Of a DNA stretch of 64,000 nt, positions 24,599 to 32,322 are shown piece after piece; positions within the stretch are counted from its first letter, which is position 1; each line of letters opens with the position of its first letter. The DNA comes from Collinsella sp. zg1085 (GTDB taxonomy: Bacteria > Actinomycetota > Coriobacteriia > Coriobacteriales > Coriobacteriaceae), in the NCBI RefSeq assembly GCF_018889955.1, contig NZ_CP076545.1, positions 682,001 to 746,000 on the forward strand, read 5' to 3'. The notes below the pieces were generated by a model. The model saw only the letters and a program-made list of their open reading frames with translations, was not told the origin of the DNA and did not search any database. A program made the position numbers and the translations under genes.

Positions 24599-26000
24599 GA
24601 GGCTCGTCTTTCTCGCTCAACAAAGACATAAAGGTTTTGCGGGCTTGAGCTTTTTTAGCATCAGAGTTGATACGCTGCATTTGCTCATCGGTGTAGTCCA
24701 GTAATTCCAGCATGACATCAGAGTCTGCCAACTTAGGAATAGCTTGAATCTGCTTGAGTACCGCGTCACTTTGCGAGACCGTTGAGGGGTAGGCAGGTGA
24801 CATAAAACGCGGATTAATGTTTGCGCCACGGTCGCGCTCGAGGGCAAAGTTAGTTCCTCTAGCCACAGCAAGTGCCATATAAGCCACGTTGCGAAGGGCG
24901 CGACCATTATCACGGTTGAGGTTTTTTGCCTCAATTACGAGCGGCTCTAAGCTAGCCGCTATAGCATCTGCTGAGCTTGGATTATCGCTTGACACACCAA
25001 AAAAGGAGACTGGAACATTAGTTACGCTTGACATCTGCGATGCAAGCGAGCGGAAATACTCATTAAGAGGTGTCATTTGTAGCTGTGCGCCTTGCCAGAT
25101 AGTCGGCGAATCACCATCAATATCTTTTGTAATCTCGTTAATCGCGCCCATAGAGGCATCGTATCGGTTGTTGTCATTAATCACGCGCTTATAGGTGCCT
25201 AAAAGCCACATCTGGGGAAGCGCTGAGGACTCTGCGGCAACTTCCATGCGGGCACGCTGCCGAATAGCGTCGTCTGTGATGCTCATAACTGAGCGTGTAA
25301 TGCGACTCATACCAAAGGGACGCTCAAGGGTGGCGCTGTAGGCCATAGGCTCAATCAAAGGCCGTCCCATGCTGTGGTAGCGATACTCTGCCACCCATGT
25401 ATTTTCACACCGGCGCAAAACAATGACAGCATCTTGTGTAAATATATTAACGACAGAGGGTGTATGCGTGCGTTGTATAGGAGAAAACTTAGACTCTGCC
25501 ACTACAAGCCCTGCGGCAATGCATTTTTGTGCGTCATCCCAAAGGGCGGCAGCAGCAGTTGCTGGGTATGCGCTTATAACAGGCTCACCTGCTGCGCCAT
25601 AGCTTACTGTCCAAAAGCCGCAGCAATGCTTTAGCTCGCAGATAAGGTTTTTTCGATAGAGAGAATCAAGCCCGTTGGCAATATAGATATGTCGTAAAAG
25701 CTCTGTTGTCTCATCATCATCGGTTGTAAAACCATTGAGTACTGAGCGGTCAGCTAGAGCATGTACGGCCTTTTTTGGCCAATCAATACGAGGGTCAATC
25801 TTTTTAGCTAATGATGAGGGCATAGCAATGCCTAAATCTTTGACCTGCACATGCCCGAGATAGTATTTTTCGCGCAATATATTGCGCTCTTTGCAGTTTT
25901 GCCACACGCTCATGAGCTGCTTTACTATCAAAGCGTCTGCTGGCTCTAAACCATCGGCACAAGCAATATCTCCTGCTAGGTTAATCGAAAAAATACCCAT
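24582..26000 (-). CDS. Phage portal protein
   Basis: 472 aa, between large terminase and MuF as in SPP1/HK97-like modules. YYLGHVQVKDLGIAMP near residue 45, KRVINDNNRYDASMGAINEITKD and the stem region QSDAVLKQIQAIPKLADSDVMLELLDYT are typical of the SPP1-type portal family. The dodecameric ring forms the DNA entry pore. Its ATG at 26000 shares a base with the terminase stop. Confidence 0.87.
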   Translation of the reverse strand: MGIFSINLAGDIACADGLEPADALIVKQLMSVWQNCKERNILREKYYLGHVQVKDLGIAMPSSLAKKIDPRIDWPKKAVHALADRSVLNGFTTDDDETTELLRHIYIANGLDSLYRKNLICELKHCCGFWTVSYGAAGEPVISAYPATAAAALWDDAQKCIAAGLVVAESKFSPIQRTHTPSVVNIFTQDAVIVLRRCENTWVAEYRYHSMGRPLIEPMAYSATLERPFGMSRITRSVMSITDDAIRQRARMEVAAESSALPQMWLLGTYKRVINDNNRYDASMGAINEITKDIDGDSPTIWQGAQLQMTPLNEYFRSLASQMSSVTNVPVSFFGVSSDNPSSADAIAASLEPLVIEAKNLNRDNGRALRNVAYMALAVARGTNFALERDRGANINPRFMSPAYPSTVSQSDAVLKQIQAIPKLADSDVMLELLDYTDEQMQRINSDAKKAQARKTFMSLLSEKDEPHGNLA

Positions 26001-27451
26001 TAAAAACTTGCCCCCTGTTCCCGCTCGGGATCTCGTTTGGTTGTACGAATGGCATATAGTGCGAGCGCTGCTGACTCAATTGGAGCTGAGATGCTATCTT
26101 CGCCGTCTCCAAAGCTCCATCCGCCAAAATCTCCCACTTTTCGCCGAATTGATTTAGTTGCAGACACATCAAGCGCTGGTGATGCAATGTGTTTTATGGT
26201 CTGCGCGTTCACCTCATCGCACAGCATGGCGGCAGCCGATTGCACAATAGAAGAGCTGCCCTGAATAATTGCTTTTTTAGGGAATGAAGCGTCATGCAGG
26301 CGCTGAATAAGTGCTCCCGACCCTGATTTTCCATCGATACACACCGCGGCAATTCGGTCTTGGTTGCGCGTAAGCATCTCTGAGATGCCAACCGTGCCAC
26401 CATAGGCGGATTGAACGTCGTAGAGCTCAATATATGCCTCACACCCGCGCTTTGCACGTGCCCAAGACACAGCAACTGTTTGTCCATCTGGGCTAAATTT
26501 GACGCCAAAAGCGATCTTGCCGTCTCGTATAGGCTCATCCACACAGCAACGTTCCCAGTTAGGACCACTCAAGGCGAGGTTGGCAGCATTGGTGCTCGCC
26601 GACCACCAACCCAAGCGCTCACGGGCAAATACATCTGAGGGCATTTGAGAGGCTTCGGTTTCAACAGCGGCATAATTGAGCTGTGTCCCAAGAGACGGGT
26701 TGTATTCATACCAGCGTGTTTTATCGTGTATATCTCCAATTTCTGGTGCCGCCCACTCAATCCAAGCGGCATCTGTTGTACCTTCGTGAGCACGCTTGTG
26801 AAGGTCCTTAAAGATAGTGCCAATATTTTCGGGTGCAGGAGGTGTGCCTAGATAGATGGTCTGCGGGTTATTCATGGGACCTGCTGATATAGCTGGCAAT
26901 GATGCCGCTTGTTGGCGTGCAGTTAGGTCCTGTGCCTCATCGTAGATAAGTACGTCATAGGTGCGCCCGCGCGCTAGCGAGTCGGTGCGTGTCGTAAAGC
27001 GGATAAGCCCGCCGCCCAAATCGTCTGAGTCTTGCTTTTTCTTCAACCGGATAGATTGTTGACCATTTGTTTTGCGCACGCAATCAAGCAAGCTATGTAG
27101 CTCGGGTAAATTCTCATCTTCAAAAGGAGCAGCAAGCTCTTCAAACATCTGCATAGCTGTATCGCCGTGCTGACAGGTAAAGAGTATTTTTTCTCCGGCA
27201 AGCGCACCGTAGAAACAGCGTGCTCGCACGACCCAGCTTTTACCATTTTGCCGAGGGATTGAGATACCAAGCGTGCGCAGCAAATATTTATCTGCATCAT
27301 CTCGCGCTAGCATGGCATGCAAGAGATAGGGCTGCCATGGAAGGGGTTTTCCAAAATAGGCGCCTGCAAGCTCAACCGCCATAGCGCCATCACCATCTAA
27401 GTGCTCAGGGATATTAGCAACAAATGTTGGGGTTAGGCGCGGGCTTAACAT
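26000..27451 (-). CDS. terL: Terminase large subunit
   Basis: 483 aa. The ATPase half has an atypical Walker A (SIPRQNGKSWVV) and Walker B DVLIYDEAQDL, followed by the coupling motif (IYLGTPP). The RNase H-like nuclease half contains FGVKFSPDGQTVAVS, CIDGKSGSG and a late Asp. It drives packaging and cuts concatemers. It overlaps terS by 7 bp, so the two are translationally coupled. Confidence 0.9.
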   Translation of the reverse strand: MLSPRLTPTFVANIPEHLDGDGAMAVELAGAYFGKPLPWQPYLLHAMLARDDADKYLLRTLGISIPRQNGKSWVVRARCFYGALAGEKILFTCQHGDTAMQMFEELAAPFEDENLPELHSLLDCVRKTNGQQSIRLKKKQDSDDLGGGLIRFTTRTDSLARGRTYDVLIYDEAQDLTARQQAASLPAISAGPMNNPQTIYLGTPPAPENIGTIFKDLHKRAHEGTTDAAWIEWAAPEIGDIHDKTRWYEYNPSLGTQLNYAAVETEASQMPSDVFARERLGWWSASTNAANLALSGPNWERCCVDEPIRDGKIAFGVKFSPDGQTVAVSWARAKRGCEAYIELYDVQSAYGGTVGISEMLTRNQDRIAAVCIDGKSGSGALIQRLHDASFPKKAIIQGSSSIVQSAAAMLCDEVNAQTIKHIASPALDVSATKSIRRKVGDFGGWSFGDGEDSISAPIESAALALYAIRTTKRDPEREQGASF

Positions 27452-27891
27452 GCGCGGCGAGCCTTTTGCTTTTGGGCTCGGTCGCGCAATACGAGCTGCA
27501 ATACCTGTGCGCTATCGGTTTTTTGGGCTTTGGTTGTATGTATCATATCAACGCGAGCCTTAGGCGATATGTTTAAAAGCTCGCTTAATGCTCGAATCTC
27601 GGTAGTTGCCTCTTTAAGTACGGCAAGGGCTGGGTGCTTTCGGTGAAGCGGCATTGGGTTGCCTGAAATATCCTCTAAGTCCTTATAGCCAATTTGCTCG
27701 AGCACCTCTAAGGTGTCCTCACCGCGCACAAGCGCAGCTCTTGCTTCTATGGCGACATGGTGCCAAAAGCACAGAAGGCGAAGTGCTGGCACATCTTGTT
27801 TGGTAAACGTATTGCCCTTAGGAACAAGGGCTTTCCAGATGAGTTTTTCGCATTCATCGGCTCGTACGTCTTTTGGCATGGAAATACCCAT
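27445..27891 (-). CDS. terS: Terminase small subunit, P27-like
   Basis: 148 aa. ALVPKGNTFTKQDVPALRLLCFWHHVA and NPMPLHRKHPALAVLKEATTEIRALSELLNISPKARV match the P27 small terminase pattern. It recognises the packaging site. ATG 27891 (MGISMPK) follows AAGGAG. It lies after an AT-rich gap containing the probable cos region. Confidence 0.83.
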   Translation of the reverse strand: MGISMPKDVRADECEKLIWKALVPKGNTFTKQDVPALRLLCFWHHVAIEARAALVRGEDTLEVLEQIGYKDLEDISGNPMPLHRKHPALAVLKEATTEIRALSELLNISPKARVDMIHTTKAQKTDSAQVLQLVLRDRAQKQKARRAC

Positions 27892-28131
27892 AGCAACTCC
27901 TTTCTGATAGGGGAGATACTATTCGGCACGTGAGATAGTGATAATTTGTTGAAAAATGTCGGGGGGAAATTAGCCATAATGCCGCGGTTTCTCGACTGAC
28001 CCCCTAGGAGGGGTAACATCCCCTCTAAAAGAATATTAATTATTATTTTTATTTATAAAATATCAATTAATTACATAATTATGTATTATTTTATAAGTAT
28101 TTATTCGTATAATTATTAATAAATTAAGTAA
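27892..28131. other. AT-rich segment and possible cos region between HNH and terS
   Basis: 28020-28140 is almost pure A/T with many TTAATTA/ATAATTA strings, far from the island average. Next to it lies a G/C block (GGGGGG near 27961 and CCCCTAGGAGGGG near 28011-28023). In HNH-terS-terL phages the cos site usually lies here. No gene. Confidence 0.5.
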
Positions 28132-28428
28132 TTAAAATAGTTCAGTGCGCTTAATTACAAGTTGAGCTTTATCTCCAGGCATGCGGGCGCCTTTGCGTCT
28201 GTTGCAGATGCGATGAGCAGGCGCTGCATTAGCATAGTCATAGGGTTCACCACCACGAGCTATTGGAATGATATGGTCTAGCTCAAAACTATAGGGATGA
28301 CCTGCAGGTAAATCATAATCAATAGGGGCACCGCATAAATGGCAAGCCCTTCCCTCGGCCCTGAGGCGTGCCCTCATCTTCTGGCGGACACTACCGTTTT
28401 TTGTCCATATGCTCCGGGGCTTAACCAT
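28132..28428 (-). CDS. HNH endonuclease
   Basis: 98 aa from ATG 28428, which has AAAGGAAG upstream; an earlier frame start at 28461 has none. A zinc knuckle CHLC, the ELDHIIPIARGG catalytic loop and APAHRICNRRKG form a complete HNH domain. In this position HNH proteins assist terminase at cos, so it is probably a packaging accessory rather than a homing enzyme. Confidence 0.88.
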   Translation of the reverse strand: MVKPRSIWTKNGSVRQKMRARLRAEGRACHLCGAPIDYDLPAGHPYSFELDHIIPIARGGEPYDYANAAPAHRICNRRKGARMPGDKAQLVIKRTELF

Positions 28429-28546
28429 GGGGCTTCCTTTCTTGCAATAGGGGGGGTACATGTTCTATATACACCCAGGCAGCTGTAGGTATTAAGGAAA
28501 GGATAGCGTCGCCCTGAGAATTGTTTATTTTTCAGTGAATATAGGG

Positions 28547-28637
28547 TACAATGGCATCGACGGCAGCCCACGTTGTGGATAGCTGGGCAGCGCCGTTGTT
28601 TGTTTGAGAAAACCGCCGCTCTAACGGCGGTTTTTCT
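28547..28637 (+). ncRNA. Putative antisense RNA of a type I toxin-antitoxin module (module 1)
   Basis: TACAAT at 28547-28552 predicts a start near 28559. The RNA would be about 80 nt with a hairpin (CAGCCCAC/GTGG..GCTG, 28564-28585) and end at a perfect terminator. It converges on the small hydrophobic gene transcribed from the other strand and overlaps its 3' end. It also shares GCTGGGCAGCGCC (28582-28594) with the toxin leader (28773-28785 on the other strand). No -35 of quality. Confidence 0.45.
28609..28635. terminator. Bidirectional terminator shared by module 1 RNAs
   Basis: AAAACCGCCG-CTCTAA-CGGCGGTTTTT. T-runs occur on both strands, and the stop codon of the small minus-strand gene lies in the loop. 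Confidence 0.8.
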
Positions 28638-28746
28638 TTACCTTACAACGGGACTGACCCCGCGCTTTGGTATGAAGTCTAATTAAAGCTGTTGCTAGTC
28701 CAACTAACGCTGTAGCTAGCTTGAGCAATTCAATCAATAACTCCAT
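28621..28746 (-). CDS. Small hydrophobic peptide, candidate type I toxin (module 1)
   Basis: 41 aa (MELLIELLKLATALVGLATA and a basic tail). AGGAGG lies 8 nt before ATG 28746, an excellent site. One hydrophobic helix of about 22 residues precedes a Lys/Arg-rich C-terminus, the layout of Fst/holin-like toxins. The TAG stop lies in the terminator loop. A TACAAT at 28835-28830 on the minus strand could start a leader of about 75 nt. Too short for most gene callers. Could instead be a phage membrane peptide. Confidence 0.55.
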   Translation of the reverse strand: MELLIELLKLATALVGLATALIRLHTKARGQSRCKVKKNRR

Positions 28747-29121
28747 GAGCATCACCTCCTCTCTAAAGAGCAGGCGCTGCCCAGCACGTGGTTACCTACT
28801 TAAAGGTTGCTGCGTCTTTGCCGTTAATTATTGTAGCTCAAACCATAGCTGAAGCCCTGGTATTTACTCCCTCAATATATATAATTACTTCTTATCAATC
28901 TGGGTATCTGAACATGAAAAGCATGTAGTGCCTGAGCTGGAATAACTTATTGCTTACTACTTTAGTGCCCTAATCTATTGACACTCTATTGGCATAGCAT
29001 TTGAGCGCTTAGGCAACGAGTAAAAATCACTGCGTTTGCGCGCAAATAGACCAAGCGCAAAGCACGGTTACTTTTAATTGTGGGGTATATATGTTGCTCT
29101 ATATTCATATAGGAATTTTGC
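28747..29121. other. Leader/control gap between the two small-peptide modules
   Basis: No gene is seen. It holds the leader and promoter of module 1 (minus) and the upstream region of module 2 (plus). TTGACA at 28978-28983 has no good -10 at the right distance. TTTTAATTG and ATATAT runs lie before 29122. Confidence 0.4.
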
Positions 29122-29127
29122 TATAAT
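29119..29127 (+). promoter_or_regulatory. Extended -10 promoter of module 2
   Basis: TGCTATAAT is a perfect extended -10 (TGnTATAAT), about 38 nt before the small gene's start codon. No -35 is needed for such promoters. Confidence 0.65.
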
Positions 29128-29164
29128 AGTCTTGTCCACAGGATAAGAAAGGAGGTTGATTGAA

Positions 29165-29281
29165 TTGGACAGCTTGATTGAGTTCCTGAAGATGATTAGT
29201 GCAGCACTAGTTGCTATGGTCATTGAAAGGAGGTTCGGTTGGTTTCTCGATGACATACTAGGAACCAAAAAGCCCCGCTAG
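29165..29281 (+). CDS. Small hydrophobic peptide, candidate type I toxin (module 2)
   Basis: 38 aa from TTG 29165, 9 nt after AAAGGAGG. The N-terminal half (MDSLIEFLKMISAALVAM) matches the module 1 peptide in the pattern LIExLKxxxxALV. A charged tail (GTKKPR) follows. Its TAG stop lies in the loop of a hairpin AGCCCCG/CGGGGCT. The start codon is weak, as in many toxins held at low expression. Alternative: small phage membrane protein. Confidence 0.5.
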   Translation: MDSLIEFLKMISAALVAMVIERRFGWFLDDILGTKKPR

Positions 29282-29345
29282 CCTGAAAACGAACGGGGCT
29301 GAGCTCAAGGGAGGGCGGTTGACCGCCGCTCTTCCACTCATCGAT
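29266..29345 (-). ncRNA. Putative antisense RNA of module 2
   Basis: On the minus strand a hairpin GGCGGT-CA-ACCGCC is followed by AGCCCCG...CGGGGCT and TTTTT (29270-29266), a good terminator for an RNA of about 75 nt. AT-rich sequence around 29350-29360 could serve as -10. It overlaps the 3' end of the small gene, mirroring module 1. No transcript evidence. Confidence 0.4.
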
Positions 29346-29373
29346 ATATTACACCTAAATCAAGGAGGAACAC

Positions 29374-29472
29374 ATGATTAACCATGTAATCGACTTTTGT
29401 TTGATGGTACTTGCCGTTCTGGTGGTTCGTATTGGCTTTCGTATCTACGATGCTAGAAAGGGGCGCAAGTAA
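29374..29472 (+). CDS. Tiny single-pass membrane protein, unknown
   Basis: 32 aa (MINHVIDFCLMVLAVLVVRI then a basic end). AAGGAGG lies before ATG 29374. One hydrophobic helix is followed by RIYDARKGRK. It stops 3 bp before the next gene, so the two form a unit. Could be a holin-like or regulatory peptide. Confidence 0.6.
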   Translation: MINHVIDFCLMVLAVLVVRIGFRIYDARKGRK

Positions 29473-29475
29473 GAT

Positions 29476-29661
29476 ATGGCAATCTCAGATGCTCAAAAGC
29501 GTGCAACGCTTAAATACCTGAAGGATAAAACCAAACAGCTGGCTATTCGATTTTACCCGGCGGATATGGAGTTGTTCGAGTGGCTTGACGCTCAAGACAA
29601 CAAACAAGGCTATATCAAGCAACTCATACGTGAGGATATGGAGCGCAAGAAAAGAGACTAG
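29476..29661 (+). CDS. Small phage protein, unknown
   Basis: 61 aa, basic. MAISDAQKRATLKYLKDKTK then IRFYPADMELFEWLDAQDNK and GYIKQLIREDM. This combination is common in short proteins of phages and mobile elements and may be an RHH-like DNA binder, but I cannot prove that. Plus strand, opposite to the structural genes, coupled to the membrane peptide upstream. Confidence 0.7.
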   Translation: MAISDAQKRATLKYLKDKTKQLAIRFYPADMELFEWLDAQDNKQGYIKQLIREDMERKKRD

Positions 29662-29744
29662 AGCGCCTAGCATAGGTGGCCTAATAAGAGCGGGCAAGAG
29701 TGTGCAAACTCCTGCTCACTCTTGCGCGTTTTAGGTACTTGATG

Positions 29745-30059
29745 TTACTCCGTATCTGTATGTTCTGTTTCAAGTTCCAACTGGTCTATATAGTCCCTGA
29801 TAATCTTGTTCATGTTTGCTAAATCGTCGGTGCGTTTATAAGCGTGTGTATTCATAGATTCAAGCTCTTTAATTACGTGGTCTAGTACCTCATATTTTCT
29901 ATCGTCCGAAAAACGAACAGTACTATCACGTATATTTTTCGCTGCTTTTAAGAAGAGGTCAGACGTGCTATATATGCCGAAAAATCGAATCCTAATATCG
30001 AGCACCCCATTGTCAAGACTTTTTAGCCGCCTCATGAACTGGATTGTTGTTCTATCCAT
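29745..30059 (-). CDS. Hypothetical prophage protein
   Basis: 104 aa from ATG 30059 (MDRTTIQFMRRLKSLDN), which has CGGAG 8 nt upstream inside the end of the previous gene; a start at 30113 would overlap it. Helical, no recognisable domain. It ends in TDTE, exactly like the upstream neighbour. Confidence 0.6.
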   Translation of the reverse strand: MDRTTIQFMRRLKSLDNGVLDIRIRFFGIYSTSDLFLKAAKNIRDSTVRFSDDRKYEVLDHVIKELESMNTHAYKRTDDLANMNKIIRDYIDQLELETEHTDTE

Positions 30060-30063
30060 GCGT

Positions 30064-30501
30064 TTACTCCGTATCTGTATTAAGTTTTCTCTCTGCGTAT
30101 TCACAATGCTCAAGAGCGTAATGTGTGAGCGCCCTAAACGATTTTAGGTTCCCAATAGCGTCACCTAGGCTGTCAGCGATTTGTTTATGTTCAAGGGTCT
30201 GTTTGTAATCATTAATAAAAACGGCTGCATCTATCAGGTCTTTTGCGGCTTCGAGCGCTGGTAAGGTTTTATCTGTAACATCATAGTTCGCAGCGTCATC
30301 TAAAATAAATTTGACAAGATCATATACCCGCAAAAGCATGTCATGTTGAGGAGCATGTAGTGCTTGAGCTAAATACCTTGTTTCAATAAAGCATAAAGCC
30401 TCTTTTGTTTCATCAAGCACACCATCAACGCAAGAATACTCTACATTAGCATCGCTCAATAAAGCGTCCAGTGGAACAATTCGATTTGTATTTTCAATCA
30501 T
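30064..30501 (-). CDS. Hypothetical prophage protein
   Basis: 145 aa, mostly helical (IADSLGDAIGNLKSFRALTHYALEHC), no known domain. It lies 11 bp after ssb on the same strand. The last codons and stop (17 nt, TTACTCCGTATCTGTAT on the plus strand) are identical to those of the next gene and contain the next gene's ribosome-binding site. Confidence 0.65.
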   Translation of the reverse strand: MIENTNRIVPLDALLSDANVEYSCVDGVLDETKEALCFIETRYLAQALHAPQHDMLLRVYDLVKFILDDAANYDVTDKTLPALEAAKDLIDAAVFINDYKQTLEHKQIADSLGDAIGNLKSFRALTHYALEHCEYAERKLNTDTE

Positions 30502-30512
30502 TTTATTTCTCC

Positions 30513-31025
30513 TTAAAATGGAATATCTTCGTCATAGACGTTTACAGGGGCTGTTTGCTTGAATGCTTGGTTGACCACGTTTTGCATAGGCGCTGGCATA
30601 GGCATAGCGGTGCTTGGTGGTTGTGGTTGCTGTACCGGTAAAGGCTGAGGGCTTGGCAGGGGCTGCTGTGCTTGTGTCTGGGCAGATGCGCTTGTTTCAC
30701 GCGGGGACAAAAACTCAATGTCTGCAATGATGACCTCAAGCTTGCTGCGGCGCTCTCCGTCACGCTCCCAAGAGCTGTAGCTAAGCTTTCCGGATAGGGC
30801 AACCTTTGTACCCTTGCTTAAATAGCGCTCTAAGGCTTCAGCGCGGGCACCAAACATCGTGCAATCAACAAAGTTAGCGTAGTCCTCCCACTCTCCCGTG
30901 CGTGTGTTCTTGCGCCGTTCATTGACCGCAAGACCAAACGATAAAACCTGTGTTCCGCTAGCAGTTGCACGAAGCTCAGCATCACGGGTAAGGTTGCCTG
31001 AAAGGCTTACATGATTGATTGACAT
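30513..31025 (-). CDS. ssb: Single-stranded DNA-binding protein
   Basis: 170 aa. OB fold of about 110 residues (MSINHVSLSGNLTRDAELRA, VLSFGLAVNERRKN, YLSKGTKVALSGKLSYSSWE) followed by a Gln/Pro-rich linker and the acidic tip DEDIPF, which recruits partners. Phage-encoded copy in the early region of the prophage. Confidence 0.92.
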   Translation of the reverse strand: MSINHVSLSGNLTRDAELRATASGTQVLSFGLAVNERRKNTRTGEWEDYANFVDCTMFGARAEALERYLSKGTKVALSGKLSYSSWERDGERRSKLEVIIADIEFLSPRETSASAQTQAQQPLPSPQPLPVQQPQPPSTAMPMPAPMQNVVNQAFKQTAPVNVYDEDIPF

Positions 31026-31049
31026 ATATAGCTCTCCTTAATAGTTGCT

Positions 31050-32081
31050 TTAGTTTGACGCGCCTCGGGCTATCGCAGCTGCCTTTGCAAAAGCGTGGGC
31101 TGCAATCGCATCGCGCCCAGGCATTACATGCGCATAAATCCTAAGCGTCGTTGCTACATCAGCATGCCCTAAGCGCTCAGAAAGTGTTTTTATATCTACA
31201 CCATTTGCCAAACACCATGTGGCATGCGTATGGCGAAGGCTATGAAAACTTAGCGATTGAGGTAGCCCCAAGCGCTCATTTAGGTGTCTAAATGAGGAAG
31301 ACATAAGCGTTGGCCGCAAGAAGTTGCCATCCTGTGTAAGGAGCGGGCTGCCTGCACGCAAGTTGGGGATAGACTTGTCTTGTAGCGCCAAAACACGAAA
31401 GACAACATCTATCACATCTTGGGTGACAGCTATATTTCTCGAGCGCCGCCCTTTGGTGGTATTCTTGCGGCGCGGCTTGTGCCCACGCTCTTCAACTACG
31501 GTGCCGCCTACATGGATTTGTAGGCTCACGCGGCTCACATCTTTGCGGCGAAGCGCGCACACCTCACCAACGCGCAGCCCTGTGCGAAGGCTTAACCAAG
31601 CGCCAAGAGCAAATGCCACGTCTAAAAGAGTTGTGCCCTCAGAGGTGCCCCGTTTGAGTTCTCTCTCAAGAGCTGCATCAAGCTCGTTAAAGTCCCACTC
31701 ATCAAGAGAGGCTGCCTCTACGCGCTCAGGGGTTGGCTTAGTTACATACACCAGAGGGTTTTGCGTGCAAACACCAGCATTGACAAAGTGGTTAAATGCT
31801 CCGCGTAAAAAGTGATGCACCGCCAAAACCGAATTTCTGGATAAGCCTTGTCCACCAGCTCTTTTTGGGGTTAAAAGGCGTTGTTCAAAGCGGTTAAAGT
31901 CCATGACCGATAGCGTACTTATAAGCGGAGTACCTAGATAGCGCTGCACATAGCGCACAAAGAGCTTATAGCTCCTGATGGAGTTAGGGCTTGCTCCTGT
32001 GCGCTCGCGCAGACCCACATACTCACGCAGCATAGCAGTGTAATTATCTGTGGAGCTAATACTACCACGGTGTCTGGACAT
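31050..32081 (-). CDS. int: Tyrosine recombinase/prophage integrase (right)
   Basis: 343 aa. SAM-like domain (TASPNSIRSYKLFVRYVQRYLG region, residues 30-110) then the catalytic domain with Arg of LRTGLRVGEVCAL, HxxR in FHSLRHTHATWC, His of LGHADVATT and Tyr of RIYAHV. All catalytic residues are present, unlike the left integrase. It lies at the right end of the prophage, pointing inward, which suggests the attachment site is between 32082 and about 32200. Confidence 0.9.
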   Translation of the reverse strand: MSRHRGSISSTDNYTAMLREYVGLRERTGASPNSIRSYKLFVRYVQRYLGTPLISTLSVMDFNRFEQRLLTPKRAGGQGLSRNSVLAVHHFLRGAFNHFVNAGVCTQNPLVYVTKPTPERVEAASLDEWDFNELDAALERELKRGTSEGTTLLDVAFALGAWLSLRTGLRVGEVCALRRKDVSRVSLQIHVGGTVVEERGHKPRRKNTTKGRRSRNIAVTQDVIDVVFRVLALQDKSIPNLRAGSPLLTQDGNFLRPTLMSSSFRHLNERLGLPQSLSFHSLRHTHATWCLANGVDIKTLSERLGHADVATTLRIYAHVMPGRDAIAAHAFAKAAAIARGASN

Positions 32082-32322
32082 ACTTGTTTAAGCACTCACA
32101 AGGTTTTTTGGCAGCCGGCGTTTATCGGCTCCGCCGATCTCTGCAATAAATCTGAGTGTTTTAGTAGGAATTGCAATAAAGGCGGTTGACCAGTTTTACA
32201 ACATGGGTATCCTTATTCCGAGAAATTTAGTATGTTTTACGTGCCTGCTTATGATGAGCCGTGTTGATTTGTACTTCGATGAGCTCGGTAGCAGGCGCGT
32301 TTTGAGGGGAAAGAGAGTCGGT

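Noticed and set aside
31324-31815. 163-codon plus-strand frame opposite the right integrase
   Set aside because: Arg/Ser/Pro-rich shadow; the minus frame has all integrase residues.
32082-32322. attR site and suf promoter
   Set aside because: I could not find a repeat matching the left flank or a promoter better than three of six -35 matches, so neither is annotated.
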